A stretch of 64,000 bases of DNA from Tepidanaerobacter sp. GT38 (GTDB lineage Bacteria; Bacillota; Thermosediminibacteria; Thermosediminibacterales; Tepidanaerobacteraceae), in the NCBI RefSeq assembly GCF_021991635.1, contig NZ_JAFFJA010000013.1, positions 20,317-84,316 on the forward strand, written 5' to 3'. The translations under genes were made by a program, and so were the position numbers. A model generated the notes under the pieces. That model searched no databases. It was not told the DNA's origin and saw only the letters and a program-made list of their open reading frames with translations. This document shows positions 27,545 through 36,162 of the stretch, one piece after another (the stretch's first letter is position 1; every line of letters starts with the position of its first letter).

Positions 27545-27568
27545 AAATTTGTGAAGGAGTTGATATAT

Positions 27569-27856
27569 ATGAAGAAAAGGTTATTAGTGTCGCCGGGAAA
27601 AAACGGCATGAGAGAGCTTCACGTAGAGGAAATGGATATTCCATGTTCAGATGAAGAATTAGATCTGTCTCTTGATAATATGGATATCTTTTACTTTGTA
27701 GTGTCGGGATACGGCACCTTAAAAGTTGAGGGGTATATCCATTCTCTTTCGCCCCAAACAGGGGTATTTATTCCGGCGAACAGTGACCATTATTTGTCAA
27801 ATACCGGGAATGTGGACATGAAGATAATCCGTTACTATACAAAAGGAGGTAGGTAA
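27569..27856 (+). CDS. Small cupin-domain protein
   Basis: 95 residues from ATG 27569, which follows AAGGAG; the GTG at 27551 is upstream of that site. A single cupin barrel is visible: NMDIFYFVVSGYGTLKVEGY, then SPQTGVFIPANSDHYLSNTG. The first motif lacks the usual His pair, so metal binding is doubtful. It is co-transcribed with the TRAP genes and a second cupin, so it may bind or isomerise the transported acid. Confidence 0.75.
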   Translation: MKKRLLVSPGKNGMRELHVEEMDIPCSDEELDLSLDNMDIFYFVVSGYGTLKVEGYIHSLSPQTGVFIPANSDHYLSNTGNVDMKIIRYYTKGGR

Positions 27857-27857
27857 A

Positions 27858-28202
27858 ATGGGTGCAAACATAAAACTTTTAAAACTTCATGAGACACGTC
27901 GCGAAGATGAAACTACACGCATGTCGCGGAATTTTGTAAAGAGGAAGGAATTTAATTGTGCAACTTTTAATAGCGGCGATTATGGAACATATTTAAGTGG
28001 CGGATTTGTTCCGGAACATACTCATAGTGACATAGAAGAAGTGTTTTATTTCACCCGCGGATCTGGAATAGTAATCCTTGACGGGAAAGAAATTCCGGTA
28101 TCAGCAGGGGATGTTATATGTGTGCCACCAGGTGTTCGACATGGAATTAAGAACAATGGCCTTGATGTCCTAGAGCATATTGTTTGCTCGGCGAAGATAT
28201 GA
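27858..28202 (+). CDS. Cupin-domain protein
   Basis: 114 residues with a complete cupin: GGFVPEHTHSDIEEVFYFTRGSG carries motif 1 (HTH..E), and GDVICVPPGVRHGIKNNG carries motif 2 with His. Metal binding is therefore likely, unlike in the preceding cupin. AAAGGAGGTAG precedes the ATG. It sits directly upstream of the metallo-hydrolase, so a role in converting the imported compound is plausible; the reaction is unknown. Confidence 0.82.
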   Translation: MGANIKLLKLHETRREDETTRMSRNFVKRKEFNCATFNSGDYGTYLSGGFVPEHTHSDIEEVFYFTRGSGIVILDGKEIPVSAGDVICVPPGVRHGIKNNGLDVLEHIVCSAKI

Positions 28203-28214
28203 GGGGGTGCTGCT

Positions 28215-29027
28215 ATGCATGCAAAAATCCACATTCTTGCAGTGGCTGAGCAGGCAATTCCGGTAAAAGCGATTTACAACAATGTGGGTGACTATGGAGA
28301 AGTCCTTAAAGACGTAGAAAACACGTGTGAAGTAGAGTGGTCAGACGGAACTGTAAGCACGGGAATCAAGCACTGCTGCTGTGTCTACTATATCGAAGAT
28401 GAGGATAAGAAGATTTTAGTTGACACTGGAGTTGGCGATTTTGAAAGGATTAGAAAAATAAGAGACGAACGTGGAGATAGATATTATTTAAAAGAACTGG
28501 AATCCCTAGATGAAAAATTGGCAGCCTTGAATGTGACTCCTGGAGATATTGATATAGTGATAAATACCCATTTGCACTGGGATCATATTGGCGGGAATAC
28601 TATTTTCCCAAATGCTAAGTTTATTATGCCAGCTGCCGACATACCTTTAGCCCTGACAGCCCCCAAGTGGGCACCGCATTTTTTCCCGGGAATGAGAGAC
28701 TGCATTACTAAAGTTGCAGACAGAACTATAGCCGTGGATGGTGATAAAAAAATCAGCAACTGTGTGTCAGTAAAGTGGCTGGGAGGCCATACACCTGGAA
28801 GCCAAGCTGTTTTAGTTAAAACAAAAATCGGGACAGTAGCCCTTGCCGGCGACGTAGTTTGCAAATATGAAAATTGGAACAACAATTGGATAGGACCAGG
28901 GGGAAACATATGGAACCTAGGCCAATTAGTTAAAGCATACGAAACTTTACGCATGTGTTCGGATGTTGTCGTTCCCGGCCATGACTGGCGAGTGTTTAAA
29001 GTATTCCCCAACGGCATAATCGGATAA
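28215..29027 (+). CDS. MBL-fold metallo-hydrolase (lactonase-like)
   Basis: 270 residues. The binuclear zinc motif HLHWDHIGG (about residues 118-126) is intact. GGHTPGSQAVLV supplies the third His, AGDVVCKYENW the bridging Asp, and VVPGHDW the last His. The overall layout resembles N-acyl homoserine lactonase-family enzymes, which open lactones. As the last gene of the TRAP operon it may hydrolyse a lactone or ester of the imported acid; quorum quenching is an alternative without support here. Confidence 0.85.
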   Translation: MHAKIHILAVAEQAIPVKAIYNNVGDYGEVLKDVENTCEVEWSDGTVSTGIKHCCCVYYIEDEDKKILVDTGVGDFERIRKIRDERGDRYYLKELESLDEKLAALNVTPGDIDIVINTHLHWDHIGGNTIFPNAKFIMPAADIPLALTAPKWAPHFFPGMRDCITKVADRTIAVDGDKKISNCVSVKWLGGHTPGSQAVLVKTKIGTVALAGDVVCKYENWNNNWIGPGGNIWNLGQLVKAYETLRMCSDVVVPGHDWRVFKVFPNGIIG

Positions 29028-29053
29028 CGCAATTTTGGGACGTGTGAATAAAA

Positions 29054-29099
29054 GGGACTGCTACAAAATTCATTTCAATGAATATTTTGTAGTAGTCCC
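29054..29099. repeat. Large imperfect inverted repeat after the hydrolase gene
   Basis: Arms of about 21-23 bases begin GGGACTGCTACAAAAT and end ATTTTGTAGTAGTCCC, separated by two bases. On the plus strand no T tract follows; on the minus strand TTTTATT does. The GGGACT ends resemble the terminal repeats of some IS families, so it may be a terminator or an element remnant. It sits next to the pglF fragment. Confidence 0.5.
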
Positions 29100-29117
29100 A
29101 AATTATTCCAATTATAG

Positions 29118-29454
29118 CGGTGTATCCTACCAACATAATGGGAGCATCGAAGCGAATTGCAGAAATTATCATACAGATTGAGCCTGATGTGGATATAGAA
29201 ATAAAGTACATAGGCCTTTGACCGGGTGAAAAACTTTATGAGGACTATTACTTAATGAAGAAGGAATAACGGCCACTAAGTATAAAAAGATATACATAGC
29301 AAAGCCCACATTTACCAATGGCGAGACCTTTGAAAAGGAACTGTCAAATTTAAGGGAGCTACTTTTTAATTCCAATTCAGAAGTTAAAGATATCATAAAG
29401 CGGATAGTGCCCAACTATAGATCAAATGATGAAGTGGGAATAGAGGCGAAGTGA
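29118..29454 (+). pseudogene. Decayed copy of the 3' part of the pglF-like gene
   Basis: Bases 29118-29177 match 23421-23484, and 29178-29454 match 23767-24044, at roughly 85-90 percent by eye. About 280 bases between them are deleted. The copy has in-frame stops, for example where CCTTAGGCCAGG became CCTTTGACCGGG. No start remains. The copy and the intact gene form direct repeats around the 24.1-29.0 kb TRAP block. Confidence 0.9.
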
Positions 29455-29470
29455 AGCAGGAAAACTAATG

Positions 29471-29495
29471 GGGTGGAGAAATCCACCCTTTATTA
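29471..29495 (+). terminator. Terminator downstream of the pglF fragment
   Basis: The stem GGGTGGA/TCCACCC with a GAAA tetraloop is followed by TTTATTATATT. It probably ends transcription coming from the TRAP operon. Confidence 0.65.
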
Positions 29496-29549
29496 TATTA
29501 AGAAAAGAATATATAATAAATATTAATAACTTTCAAAGGAGGCCATAGA

Positions 29550-30464
29550 ATGTACAAACCTACCGGTTCCTGGGTAGCAATACCTACTCCTTTTAATGAA
29601 TCAGGCTCCATCGATTGGAAGGGTTTTGAAGTATTAATAGACCACCATAAAAAACACGGCACATCTCTGCTGCTGGTAATGGGTTCTGCAGGGGAAGTGA
29701 CGATGCTGTCTGCAGACGAGAGAAAGGAAATCGTGAGAAGAGTTACTAAGTATGCAAAGGGCAAAATACCGGTATTTTTCGGTGCCACATTTCCCACTAC
29801 GGAGGAAACAATAAAGTTCAGTCAGTTCGCTGAGGCAGAAGGGGCTGATGGGTTAGTCTATACTGCTCCGCCATACCTGCTTCCTCCTCAAACTGCTCTG
29901 GCAGAGCATTTGCTGGCTTGTGCCAAGTCCGTATCTATTCCTGTAGCCATTTACAATAACCCCAGCCGGGTGGGGGTATATATAGAACCAGACACCATTG
30001 GAAGATTAGCCGATGAATGTCCCAATTTTGTGGCGGACAAAGAGGCCATGCCCAGCGTTCAACACTTGGTAGAGGTTAAACGTCGGGTTGGGGATAGAGT
30101 CCATATATTATGCTGCGATTTTCCAAAATACTCCATCATTCTTCCCACACTGGCTATCGGAGGGCATGGGGCTGCCAATATCGGTGGCAATATAATTCCT
30201 GAAGAAATGGCTCTGATATCAAGGCCCTGGGACAGTATAGATAAAGTGGAGGAAAGCCGTAGGCTCTACTTTAAATATTACCCGCTGTTAGAAGCTTTGT
30301 ACTGGTTCTCTAATCCCATTGTCATAAAGGCAGCTTTAAATATCCTGGGACTTCCCGCAGGAAAGCCACGCAGACCGTATCCCGAACTGGTAGGAGAAAA
30401 ACTCGAACAGTTGAAGACGATGATGAGAGAAATGGGCATTATAGAAAAGTACGGCTGCAAATAA
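29550..30464 (+). CDS. Dihydrodipicolinate synthase/N-acetylneuraminate lyase family protein
   Basis: 304 residues, TIM barrel class I aldolase, with AAAGGAGG upstream. Family landmarks are GSAGE (46-50), Tyr135 in AIYNNPSRVG and the Schiff-base lysine at about 164 in VADKEAM. The second threonine of the DapA GTTGE loop is replaced here by Ala, so this is probably a catabolic pyruvate aldolase or sugar-acid dehydratase rather than lysine-pathway DapA. The flavoprotein 20 bases downstream is likely in the same operon. Confidence 0.85.
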   Translation: MYKPTGSWVAIPTPFNESGSIDWKGFEVLIDHHKKHGTSLLLVMGSAGEVTMLSADERKEIVRRVTKYAKGKIPVFFGATFPTTEETIKFSQFAEAEGADGLVYTAPPYLLPPQTALAEHLLACAKSVSIPVAIYNNPSRVGVYIEPDTIGRLADECPNFVADKEAMPSVQHLVEVKRRVGDRVHILCCDFPKYSIILPTLAIGGHGAANIGGNIIPEEMALISRPWDSIDKVEESRRLYFKYYPLLEALYWFSNPIVIKAALNILGLPAGKPRRPYPELVGEKLEQLKTMMREMGIIEKYGCK

Positions 30465-30487
30465 AAAGGTACTTAAGGAGGGAAACA

Positions 30488-31864
30488 GTGGAAAGGCATT
30501 TGGTAGTTATCGGGGGCAACGCAGGGGGCATGAGCGCTGCAGTTCGGGCCAGAAGGGGAGACCCGTCTCTTCCCATAACTGTCTTTGAACGCACAGGGCA
30601 TATCAGTTATGGCTCTTGCGGCCTGCCATATTATATAGGCGATGATATAAAGGAAATTGACCGGCTTATTATTTATACACCTGAATATATGAAAAATGAG
30701 CGAAACATTAATGTCTATACCTTTTGCGAGGTAACCAAGATAGATGTTTCAAATAAGTGCGTTGTCGTGAAAGACATTAAAACAGGGAAAGTTTTTAAGC
30801 AACATTACAGCCATCTTGTTATTGGAACGGGTGCTTCTCCGATTATACCTCCTATACCGGGAATTGAAAATGACAACATATTTACTTTAAGGAATATTGA
30901 AGACGGCAAAAGAATAAAATACCACGTAATATCAAACAAGCCCAAAAAAGCAGCTGTTTTAGGTGCCGGGTTCATAGGCCTTGAAACTGCGGAAGCTTTG
31001 CGAAAATGGGGAGTGGACGTTTATATTTTTGAAAGCTTTTCGGAAATACTGCCTCAACTGGATCGGGAACTGGTATCGGTAGTAGAAGCTGAGCTTGAGA
31101 AGAACAGTGTAAAGCTATTTAAAAGCGCTGAAGTTAAGATGTTCGAACCTACAGGAGATGGAGGAATTAGGGTAAACACAGGAGCTGGTAGCTCTTTTGA
31201 TGTAGATATGGCAGTTGTTTGCACAGGAGTCAGGCCAAATACAGACCTGGCAAAAGACGCAGGTATCGAAACCGGTATTAAAGGCAGTATAAAAGTGGAT
31301 AAATATATGCGTACAAGTGCACCGGGTGTTTGGGCTGCCGGAGACTGCTGTGAAACTTATGACATAATTACAAAAATGCCTTTATATATTCCGCTGGGCA
31401 CTACGGCAAATAAGCAGGGGAAAATAGCCGGGGAAAACCTAATTGGCGGCAAAGCTGTATTCCCGGGAGTTTTAGGAACACAAGTTGCAAAAGTATTTGA
31501 TACATTTGTTGCCTTTACGGGTTTAAATGAAAGCCGGGCTGCTGAAGCCGGTATAGAGACCCTTTCTGTTAAAATAAAAGCATTGGACAAAGCCTCTTAC
31601 TATCCAGGAGCAAAACCGATATATATAAAGATCGTCATGGATAAGAACACAGGAAGGGTACTCGGAGCTCAGTTGGCAGGCAGTGAAGGAGTAGCAAAGA
31701 GAGTTGACGTTTTTGCAACGGCTATTACTGCAGGTATGACGGTTTATGATTTATACCAATTAGATTTGGCATATGCGCCACCTGTAGCTCCGTCGTCAGA
31801 CCCAGTTTTAATAGCTGCATCTGCCGGCATTAAGGCTATGAAAGAGAAAAATCTTATTAGTTAG
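30488..31864 (+). CDS. CoA-disulfide reductase/NADH oxidase-like flavoprotein
   Basis: 458 residues, GTG start with GGAGGG upstream. It shows FAD binding (VVIGGNAGGMSAAVRARR), the single redox cysteine at about 44 in SYGSCGLPYY, NAD binding (AAVLGAGFIGLETAEALRKWG), and the second FAD motif APGVWAAGDCCE. This is the CoADR/Npx/Nox family, which reduces CoA disulfide, polysulfide or peroxide. The C-terminal dimer domain is complete. A strong terminator follows. Confidence 0.87.
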   Translation: MERHLVVIGGNAGGMSAAVRARRGDPSLPITVFERTGHISYGSCGLPYYIGDDIKEIDRLIIYTPEYMKNERNINVYTFCEVTKIDVSNKCVVVKDIKTGKVFKQHYSHLVIGTGASPIIPPIPGIENDNIFTLRNIEDGKRIKYHVISNKPKKAAVLGAGFIGLETAEALRKWGVDVYIFESFSEILPQLDRELVSVVEAELEKNSVKLFKSAEVKMFEPTGDGGIRVNTGAGSSFDVDMAVVCTGVRPNTDLAKDAGIETGIKGSIKVDKYMRTSAPGVWAAGDCCETYDIITKMPLYIPLGTTANKQGKIAGENLIGGKAVFPGVLGTQVAKVFDTFVAFTGLNESRAAEAGIETLSVKIKALDKASYYPGAKPIYIKIVMDKNTGRVLGAQLAGSEGVAKRVDVFATAITAGMTVYDLYQLDLAYAPPVAPSSDPVLIAASAGIKAMKEKNLIS

Positions 31865-31890
31865 TTTTGATAAAATAGTTCAATGTAGAA

Positions 31891-31940
31891 GACCGTAAGT
31901 TGAAATGCAAGCTTTCTCAACTTACGGTCGTTTCTTGTTT
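31891..31940. terminator. Bidirectional terminator between the flavoprotein and response-regulator genes
   Basis: A perfect 13-bp stem GACCGTAAGTTGA/TCAACTTACGGTC (31891-31929) is followed by GTTTCTTGTTTT on the plus strand. It separates two converging genes. Confidence 0.85.
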
Positions 31941-31951
31941 TGCGAGATAGG

Positions 31952-32650
31952 CTAGTTTTTTCCTACGCAGTTGTCCTTGTTGCTCGGAGCAACTAAGTTG
32001 TTTTTAATTGCGAAAAGTAGTGCCTGAGTCCTGTCAGTTACTCCTAATTTTTGATAAATATTAGTCAAGTGATTTTTAACAGTCTTTTCACTTATAAAAA
32101 GTTTCTCGCCTATTTCCTTATTTGAAAGGCCTAAAGCAACCTCTTGCAATACTTCCAATTCTCGCGGTGTTAGATCGAAAGTGTCATCATTTTTCTCCTG
32201 CCGCTTTGTAAGTTGGGAAATCACTTCAAAAACTTTTGGAGTCATGGAAGAGGGGATAAAACACTCTCCCTGGGTTACTTTTTCGATTGTTTCAATGAGT
32301 TCATCTGGGCGGACATCCTTTAATACATAACCAGATATGCCACACCGTATTAATTCAAACAGATATTCTTCCTGGTTATGTATTGTCAGCGCTATTATGC
32401 GAACATTAGGTTTTTCTTCTTTTATTATCTTAGTAGCCATTATCCCGTTGATTTTGGGCATATTGATATCCATTAAGATGATATCTACATCCGTATTCCG
32501 AGCGAGTTCTATAGCCTGGGCACCGTCCTCGGCTTCCCCTACAACTTGTATTTTAGGTTCCAGTGATAATATTTTTATAATACCCTCCCGGAGCAATGGG
32601 TGGTCATCTGCGATGATAACTTTAATTTTATCCTTATTAAATTCTGTCAT
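31952..32650 (-). CDS. NarL/FixJ-family response regulator (DegU-like)
   Basis: 232 residues. The receiver domain has acidic DD at 15-16, phospho-acceptor Asp at about 61 (IILMDINMP) and Lys in VLKDVRPDE. The C-terminal LuxR-type helix-turn-helix is LTPRELEVLQEVALGLSNKEIGEKLFISEKTVKNH. It lies 31 bases after the DegS-like kinase, its probable partner. The pair closes the Tad gene block, so control of pilus genes is a reasonable guess. Confidence 0.9.
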   Translation of the reverse strand: MTEFNKDKIKVIIADDHPLLREGIIKILSLEPKIQVVGEAEDGAQAIELARNTDVDIILMDINMPKINGIMATKIIKEEKPNVRIIALTIHNQEEYLFELIRCGISGYVLKDVRPDELIETIEKVTQGECFIPSSMTPKVFEVISQLTKRQEKNDDTFDLTPRELEVLQEVALGLSNKEIGEKLFISEKTVKNHLTNIYQKLGVTDRTQALLFAIKNNLVAPSNKDNCVGKN

Positions 32651-32681
32651 TACTATTCCCTCCGGAACTTGGCTGCAAATT

Positions 32682-33839
32682 TCATTGTTTTTTATTGGGA
32701 ACGCTTATTATTACTTCAGTGCCTTTCCCTATGACAGATCTCACTTCAAACTTGCCCTTTAAAAGCTGTATACGCTCCCTCATGCCGACTATACCAAAAG
32801 CTACTCCGTTTTTTTCACTCAATACTTTTTCTACATCAAATCCCTTGCCGTTATCCCTTATAACTACATTAATCCTGTCAGACAAGTACTCGATTTTTAT
32901 AACTACTTCTGTGGCATTTGCATACTTTCTCACATTTGTCATGGATTCCTGTATTACTCTAAAAATTGCTATGACCAAAGAACTGGGTATATCGTATTCC
33001 TCTCCCAATACCGTTATCTCCACATATATGTTATTATCTCTTGTGTATTGCTCCACATATCTTTTTAGGGCAGGCACCAAGCCAAGGTCATCTAAAGACA
33101 TGGGCCTTAAATCAAAAATAATCTTGCGCACATCTTGAAGGCTTCGACGCACCAAATCCATAAGGCTTTGCAGTTCATCTTTTAATAGAGCGGGGTTTTT
33201 TTCCATCAGCTTTAAGCAAAACTCTGCTCGCATGACTATATTAGCTAAGCTTTGAGCGGGCCCGTCATGAATTTCCCGAGCCACTCTTTTGCGTTCTTCT
33301 TCCTGGGCCATGATTATTGAAAGGCCTAGAGCCTGTAACTGCTGCATTTCACCGATTTGGGCGCTGGCGGTCTCAAGATCATTGCAGAGGATTTTTAAGG
33401 CCATGCCTATATTGGTAATTAATTGCTCAGATCGCTTTATAGTGATTTCTAAATTTTTAAGAGTCCTTTCCAGGTAATCTCTATGTAGCCGCATAATTTT
33501 CTCTTTTTCTCTTTTTTCAAGAAGCTCTATTTGTTTTTTATGAGCATAATCATAAGCCTCTTTTATTTCATCTTCACCGTATTTATTAAAATTTCTGCTG
33601 ACTTCAATTAAGTGAATCCTCGCTTGATAATATTCTTCTTCTAATTTGTCTACTTCTTGGATAGTGTCTTTAATTTTTTCTATTATTTCAGCTAATTCTT
33701 GTTTTGTATGTTCGTACTCGTGCCGGGCAGCTTCTCCCAACTGATAAAGCTCTTCACGGCTTTTTTCAACGATTTTTTTCGTTTTCTGAATAACCCTGTC
33801 GAGCTTTGAAATATCTACCAAACCAAATCCATCCTTCAA
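32682..33839 (-). CDS. DegS-like cytoplasmic sensor histidine kinase
   Basis: Up to 385 residues. TTG 33839 gives the DegS-like start (DGFGLVDISKLDRVI), but the AAGGA inside it suggests TTG 33821 is also possible. There are no membrane helices. A long coiled coil (about 10-150) resembles the DegS sensor domain. HisKA_3 follows, with the phospho-His at about 191 in EERKRVAREIHDGPAQSL. The ATPase domain has VIQESMTNVRKYANAT, NGKGFD and FGIVGMRERI. Its input must come from another protein; the HAMP protein just upstream is a candidate. Confidence 0.9.
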   Translation of the reverse strand: MKDGFGLVDISKLDRVIQKTKKIVEKSREELYQLGEAARHEYEHTKQELAEIIEKIKDTIQEVDKLEEEYYQARIHLIEVSRNFNKYGEDEIKEAYDYAHKKQIELLEKREKEKIMRLHRDYLERTLKNLEITIKRSEQLITNIGMALKILCNDLETASAQIGEMQQLQALGLSIIMAQEEERKRVAREIHDGPAQSLANIVMRAEFCLKLMEKNPALLKDELQSLMDLVRRSLQDVRKIIFDLRPMSLDDLGLVPALKRYVEQYTRDNNIYVEITVLGEEYDIPSSLVIAIFRVIQESMTNVRKYANATEVVIKIEYLSDRINVVIRDNGKGFDVEKVLSEKNGVAFGIVGMRERIQLLKGKFEVRSVIGKGTEVIISVPNKKQ

Positions 33840-33909
33840 AGTATAAATTATGTATAATTATTAGTTCTTTATAAAAGGCTTATAATCCTGTTGAGACCGA
33901 TATTCCAAA

Positions 33910-34860
33910 TTATTCCTGTGCCAATTTGGTCTTAAATTGACTAACCAGTGAATCAAGCTGTAGGCTTATTCGATTTAGCATTTTGGCATTGTGTTTTATT
34001 TCCTTTATAAATTCCTTTTGAACTGTGGGATCCATCTGATCAATTTCTTCTGTACGATGGACTATAAGTTTGGAAGAAGCACTCATTTCTGTTACGGCAT
34101 CTTTTATAGAAGCAAAAAGCACGCCTAATTGATCGCTCATAATATTAAAGGATTGAGCTAAACGTCCCATCTCGTCGTTTCTTTCAAGGTCAAGCCTTTG
34201 GGAAAAGTCGCCTATGGAAACTTTTTCAGTAGCACTCATTATATCCTTCACAGGCTTTGCAACAAACTTTTCCACTATCAAGCGGGCTGCAACGAGCCCT
34301 ATTACAACAGTTGCTACAAATAAGTATATTAGACTGCGCATGCTTTTTTGAAGATGCTCCACTGTAGGCTTAAAATCTACTAGTATCTGCATATAACCTA
34401 CGGTAGTCCCTAGCTCATCTAAAACAGGAGAACTAAAAACAAAAGCTGTAATTTCACCTTTTTCGTTTCTTATAGAGCTAAGTTTTTTTTCTTCGGCTTT
34501 TACGTAAGTATTTCTTGGAAGAATTCTTTCAGCTAAATCTCTTGGGCCACTATATTCCACAGGTTTTCCTTCCAAATCTCGGACAATGGCTTCTATAATA
34601 AACCCGTCCGTTCTCATGTTTCCCAGGAATTCGTCTAACACATCTAGTCTATGGAACTTTAATGAATCTCGTGCTACTGGATTTATGGAATTTATGGAAG
34701 TCCAGCCTCTTTCGATGACATTTTGTGTCATTATATTTCTATCCTTAATGAAAAATAAAAAGGCGACCGAGCCCATTAGAAAAATTATTAACAATGTGAA
34801 AGCAAGACTTAACCTGAAGGTTAGAGAAAAGCCTTTATCGATTTTTAAAACTCTTGCCAT
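33910..34860 (-). CDS. Membrane HAMP-domain sensor protein without a kinase domain
   Basis: About 316 residues from ATG 34860, which follows GAGAGG; upstream in-frame starts lack a site. TM1 (about 17-38) is followed by an extracellular segment of about 130 residues with a PAS/Cache-like ending (LDELGTTVGYMQILVDF). TM2 comes next, then a HAMP domain (FVAKPVKDIMSATEKVSIGDFSQRL...NDEMGRLAQSFN). The remaining 80 residues are helical and hold no kinase, cyclase or MCP signature. It may feed the soluble DegS-like kinase encoded next. Confidence 0.8.
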   Translation of the reverse strand: MARVLKIDKGFSLTFRLSLAFTLLIIFLMGSVAFLFFIKDRNIMTQNVIERGWTSINSINPVARDSLKFHRLDVLDEFLGNMRTDGFIIEAIVRDLEGKPVEYSGPRDLAERILPRNTYVKAEEKKLSSIRNEKGEITAFVFSSPVLDELGTTVGYMQILVDFKPTVEHLQKSMRSLIYLFVATVVIGLVAARLIVEKFVAKPVKDIMSATEKVSIGDFSQRLDLERNDEMGRLAQSFNIMSDQLGVLFASIKDAVTEMSASSKLIVHRTEEIDQMDPTVQKEFIKEIKHNAKMLNRISLQLDSLVSQFKTKLAQE

Positions 34861-34873
34861 ATTTATCATCCTC

Positions 34874-35221
34874 TCAATTAAATACAATGTAATCTCCGAT
34901 TTCTGTGCCTGTAGCTAAACTCACACCTGCATTAAGCTCTAAAACTTTTTTTGCACCTTTAACTATGGGACCGATGCGATAGGGGGGAAGGGAATGTAGG
35001 ATTCGGCAAACCCTGTTTTGATGGTCCAAAAATATTACGTCAATAGAATAGCGCATAAAAAAAGTATGAATGGAAGAACAGGGTATTATAAGTAATCCTG
35101 TATCATTTTCTAAATCTGCGGTCCCAATCAATCCCTTCAATCTGTAAAAAAAGTTGTCAGCAATGTATAGTTTTTTCGCAAGAACAGTGCCCTTATCTAA
35201 GTTGATTACCAAAAAAGTCAC
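34874..35221 (-). CDS. DUF192 family protein
   Basis: 115 residues, or 112 if TTG 35212 is the start; GAGGGG touches the GTG at 35221 but is well spaced for the TTG. The DUF192 pattern is clear: FFYRLKGLIGTADL, GLLIIPCSSIHTFFMRYSIDVIFLD and VLELNAGVSLATGTEIGD. There is no signal peptide. The family is of unknown function and is frequently found in or beside Tad loci, as here just after TadC. Confidence 0.85.
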   Translation of the reverse strand: MTFLVINLDKGTVLAKKLYIADNFFYRLKGLIGTADLENDTGLLIIPCSSIHTFFMRYSIDVIFLDHQNRVCRILHSLPPYRIGPIVKGAKKVLELNAGVSLATGTEIGDYIVFN

Positions 35222-35224
35222 CCC

Positions 35225-36151
35225 TCACTTTGCAAAAACCCGCATGATTTGAATGATAGCCGGTCCAAGTAAAACTATGAAAATGGCGGGAAAGACAAAA
35301 AACACCATTGGAACTAACATTTTAACTGGAGCTTTCATGGCCTGTTCTTCAACCCGTTGGCGGCGTTTTTGCCTCACGTCCCTTGCCTGAAGTCGCATAA
35401 CATTTCCAATGCTAATACCTAATTGTTCAGCCATAATTATGGAACCGACAAAGTTAGAAAAATCATCTACGGCTAAACGGTCAGCCATATCTCTCAATGC
35501 ATTCTTCCGTGGTTTCCCCATACTTATTTCCTGTAAAACTATGTAAAGCTCATCTGCTAATACGCCTTTAGATTTTTCCACAACTTTTTTTAATGCCCCA
35601 TCAAAACCTAATCCAGCTTCTATACACACGGTCAGCAGATCCAAAATTTCAGGCAGCTCCTTACAGACTTGCTCCTTTCTTTGCCGGATCATGGAATTTA
35701 TAAACAAATCAGGGAGGAGCCAGCCAAATGCAATTCCGGCTATTATCATTACGAAAGTTTGGGGACCGGAGCTGCCGGAACCTTGCATTAACAGCCTGAC
35801 ACAAAAGGCCACAAGACAGGATAACAAGTATTTTATCACCATGACTTCCCTTGGAAGTAGATTATAGGGATTTCCAGCTTCGTTTAACCTCTTGGCCAAT
35901 ACTTCTTCATTAAAGGCGGGAATGTATTTTATAAGTACCCCGAAAATTGATGACAGCAAAGGTCTAATAAATCGGGTATAAAGGGAAAAAGAAAGCTCCC
36001 GCTGGCGTATAGGAACGGGTTCTTCGGGGCCGACCACATTTGTGACCCGTTCTTTGATTTTCATTTTTTCACGTTCTATTGATTGAAAAATATATAGGAC
36101 TAAAGCAAAAACCGCACCAAATACGGTTGTTAAATTAAATAGCATTACCAT
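35225..36151 (-). CDS. tadC: TadC-type pilus inner-membrane protein (GspF family)
   Basis: 308 residues, type II secretion F domain. There is an N-terminal helix, a pair of central helices near 105-150, the cytoplasmic domain with LPEILDLLTVCIEAGLGFDGALKKV and EISMGKPRKNALRDMADRL, then C-terminal helices. It follows tadB by 11 bases, the standard order. TadB and TadC form the platform on which the TadA ATPase acts to extend the Flp pilus. Confidence 0.9.
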   Translation of the reverse strand: MVMLFNLTTVFGAVFALVLYIFQSIEREKMKIKERVTNVVGPEEPVPIRQRELSFSLYTRFIRPLLSSIFGVLIKYIPAFNEEVLAKRLNEAGNPYNLLPREVMVIKYLLSCLVAFCVRLLMQGSGSSGPQTFVMIIAGIAFGWLLPDLFINSMIRQRKEQVCKELPEILDLLTVCIEAGLGFDGALKKVVEKSKGVLADELYIVLQEISMGKPRKNALRDMADRLAVDDFSNFVGSIIMAEQLGISIGNVMRLQARDVRQKRRQRVEEQAMKAPVKMLVPMVFFVFPAIFIVLLGPAIIQIMRVFAK

Positions 36152-36162
36152 GACAATGCCCC

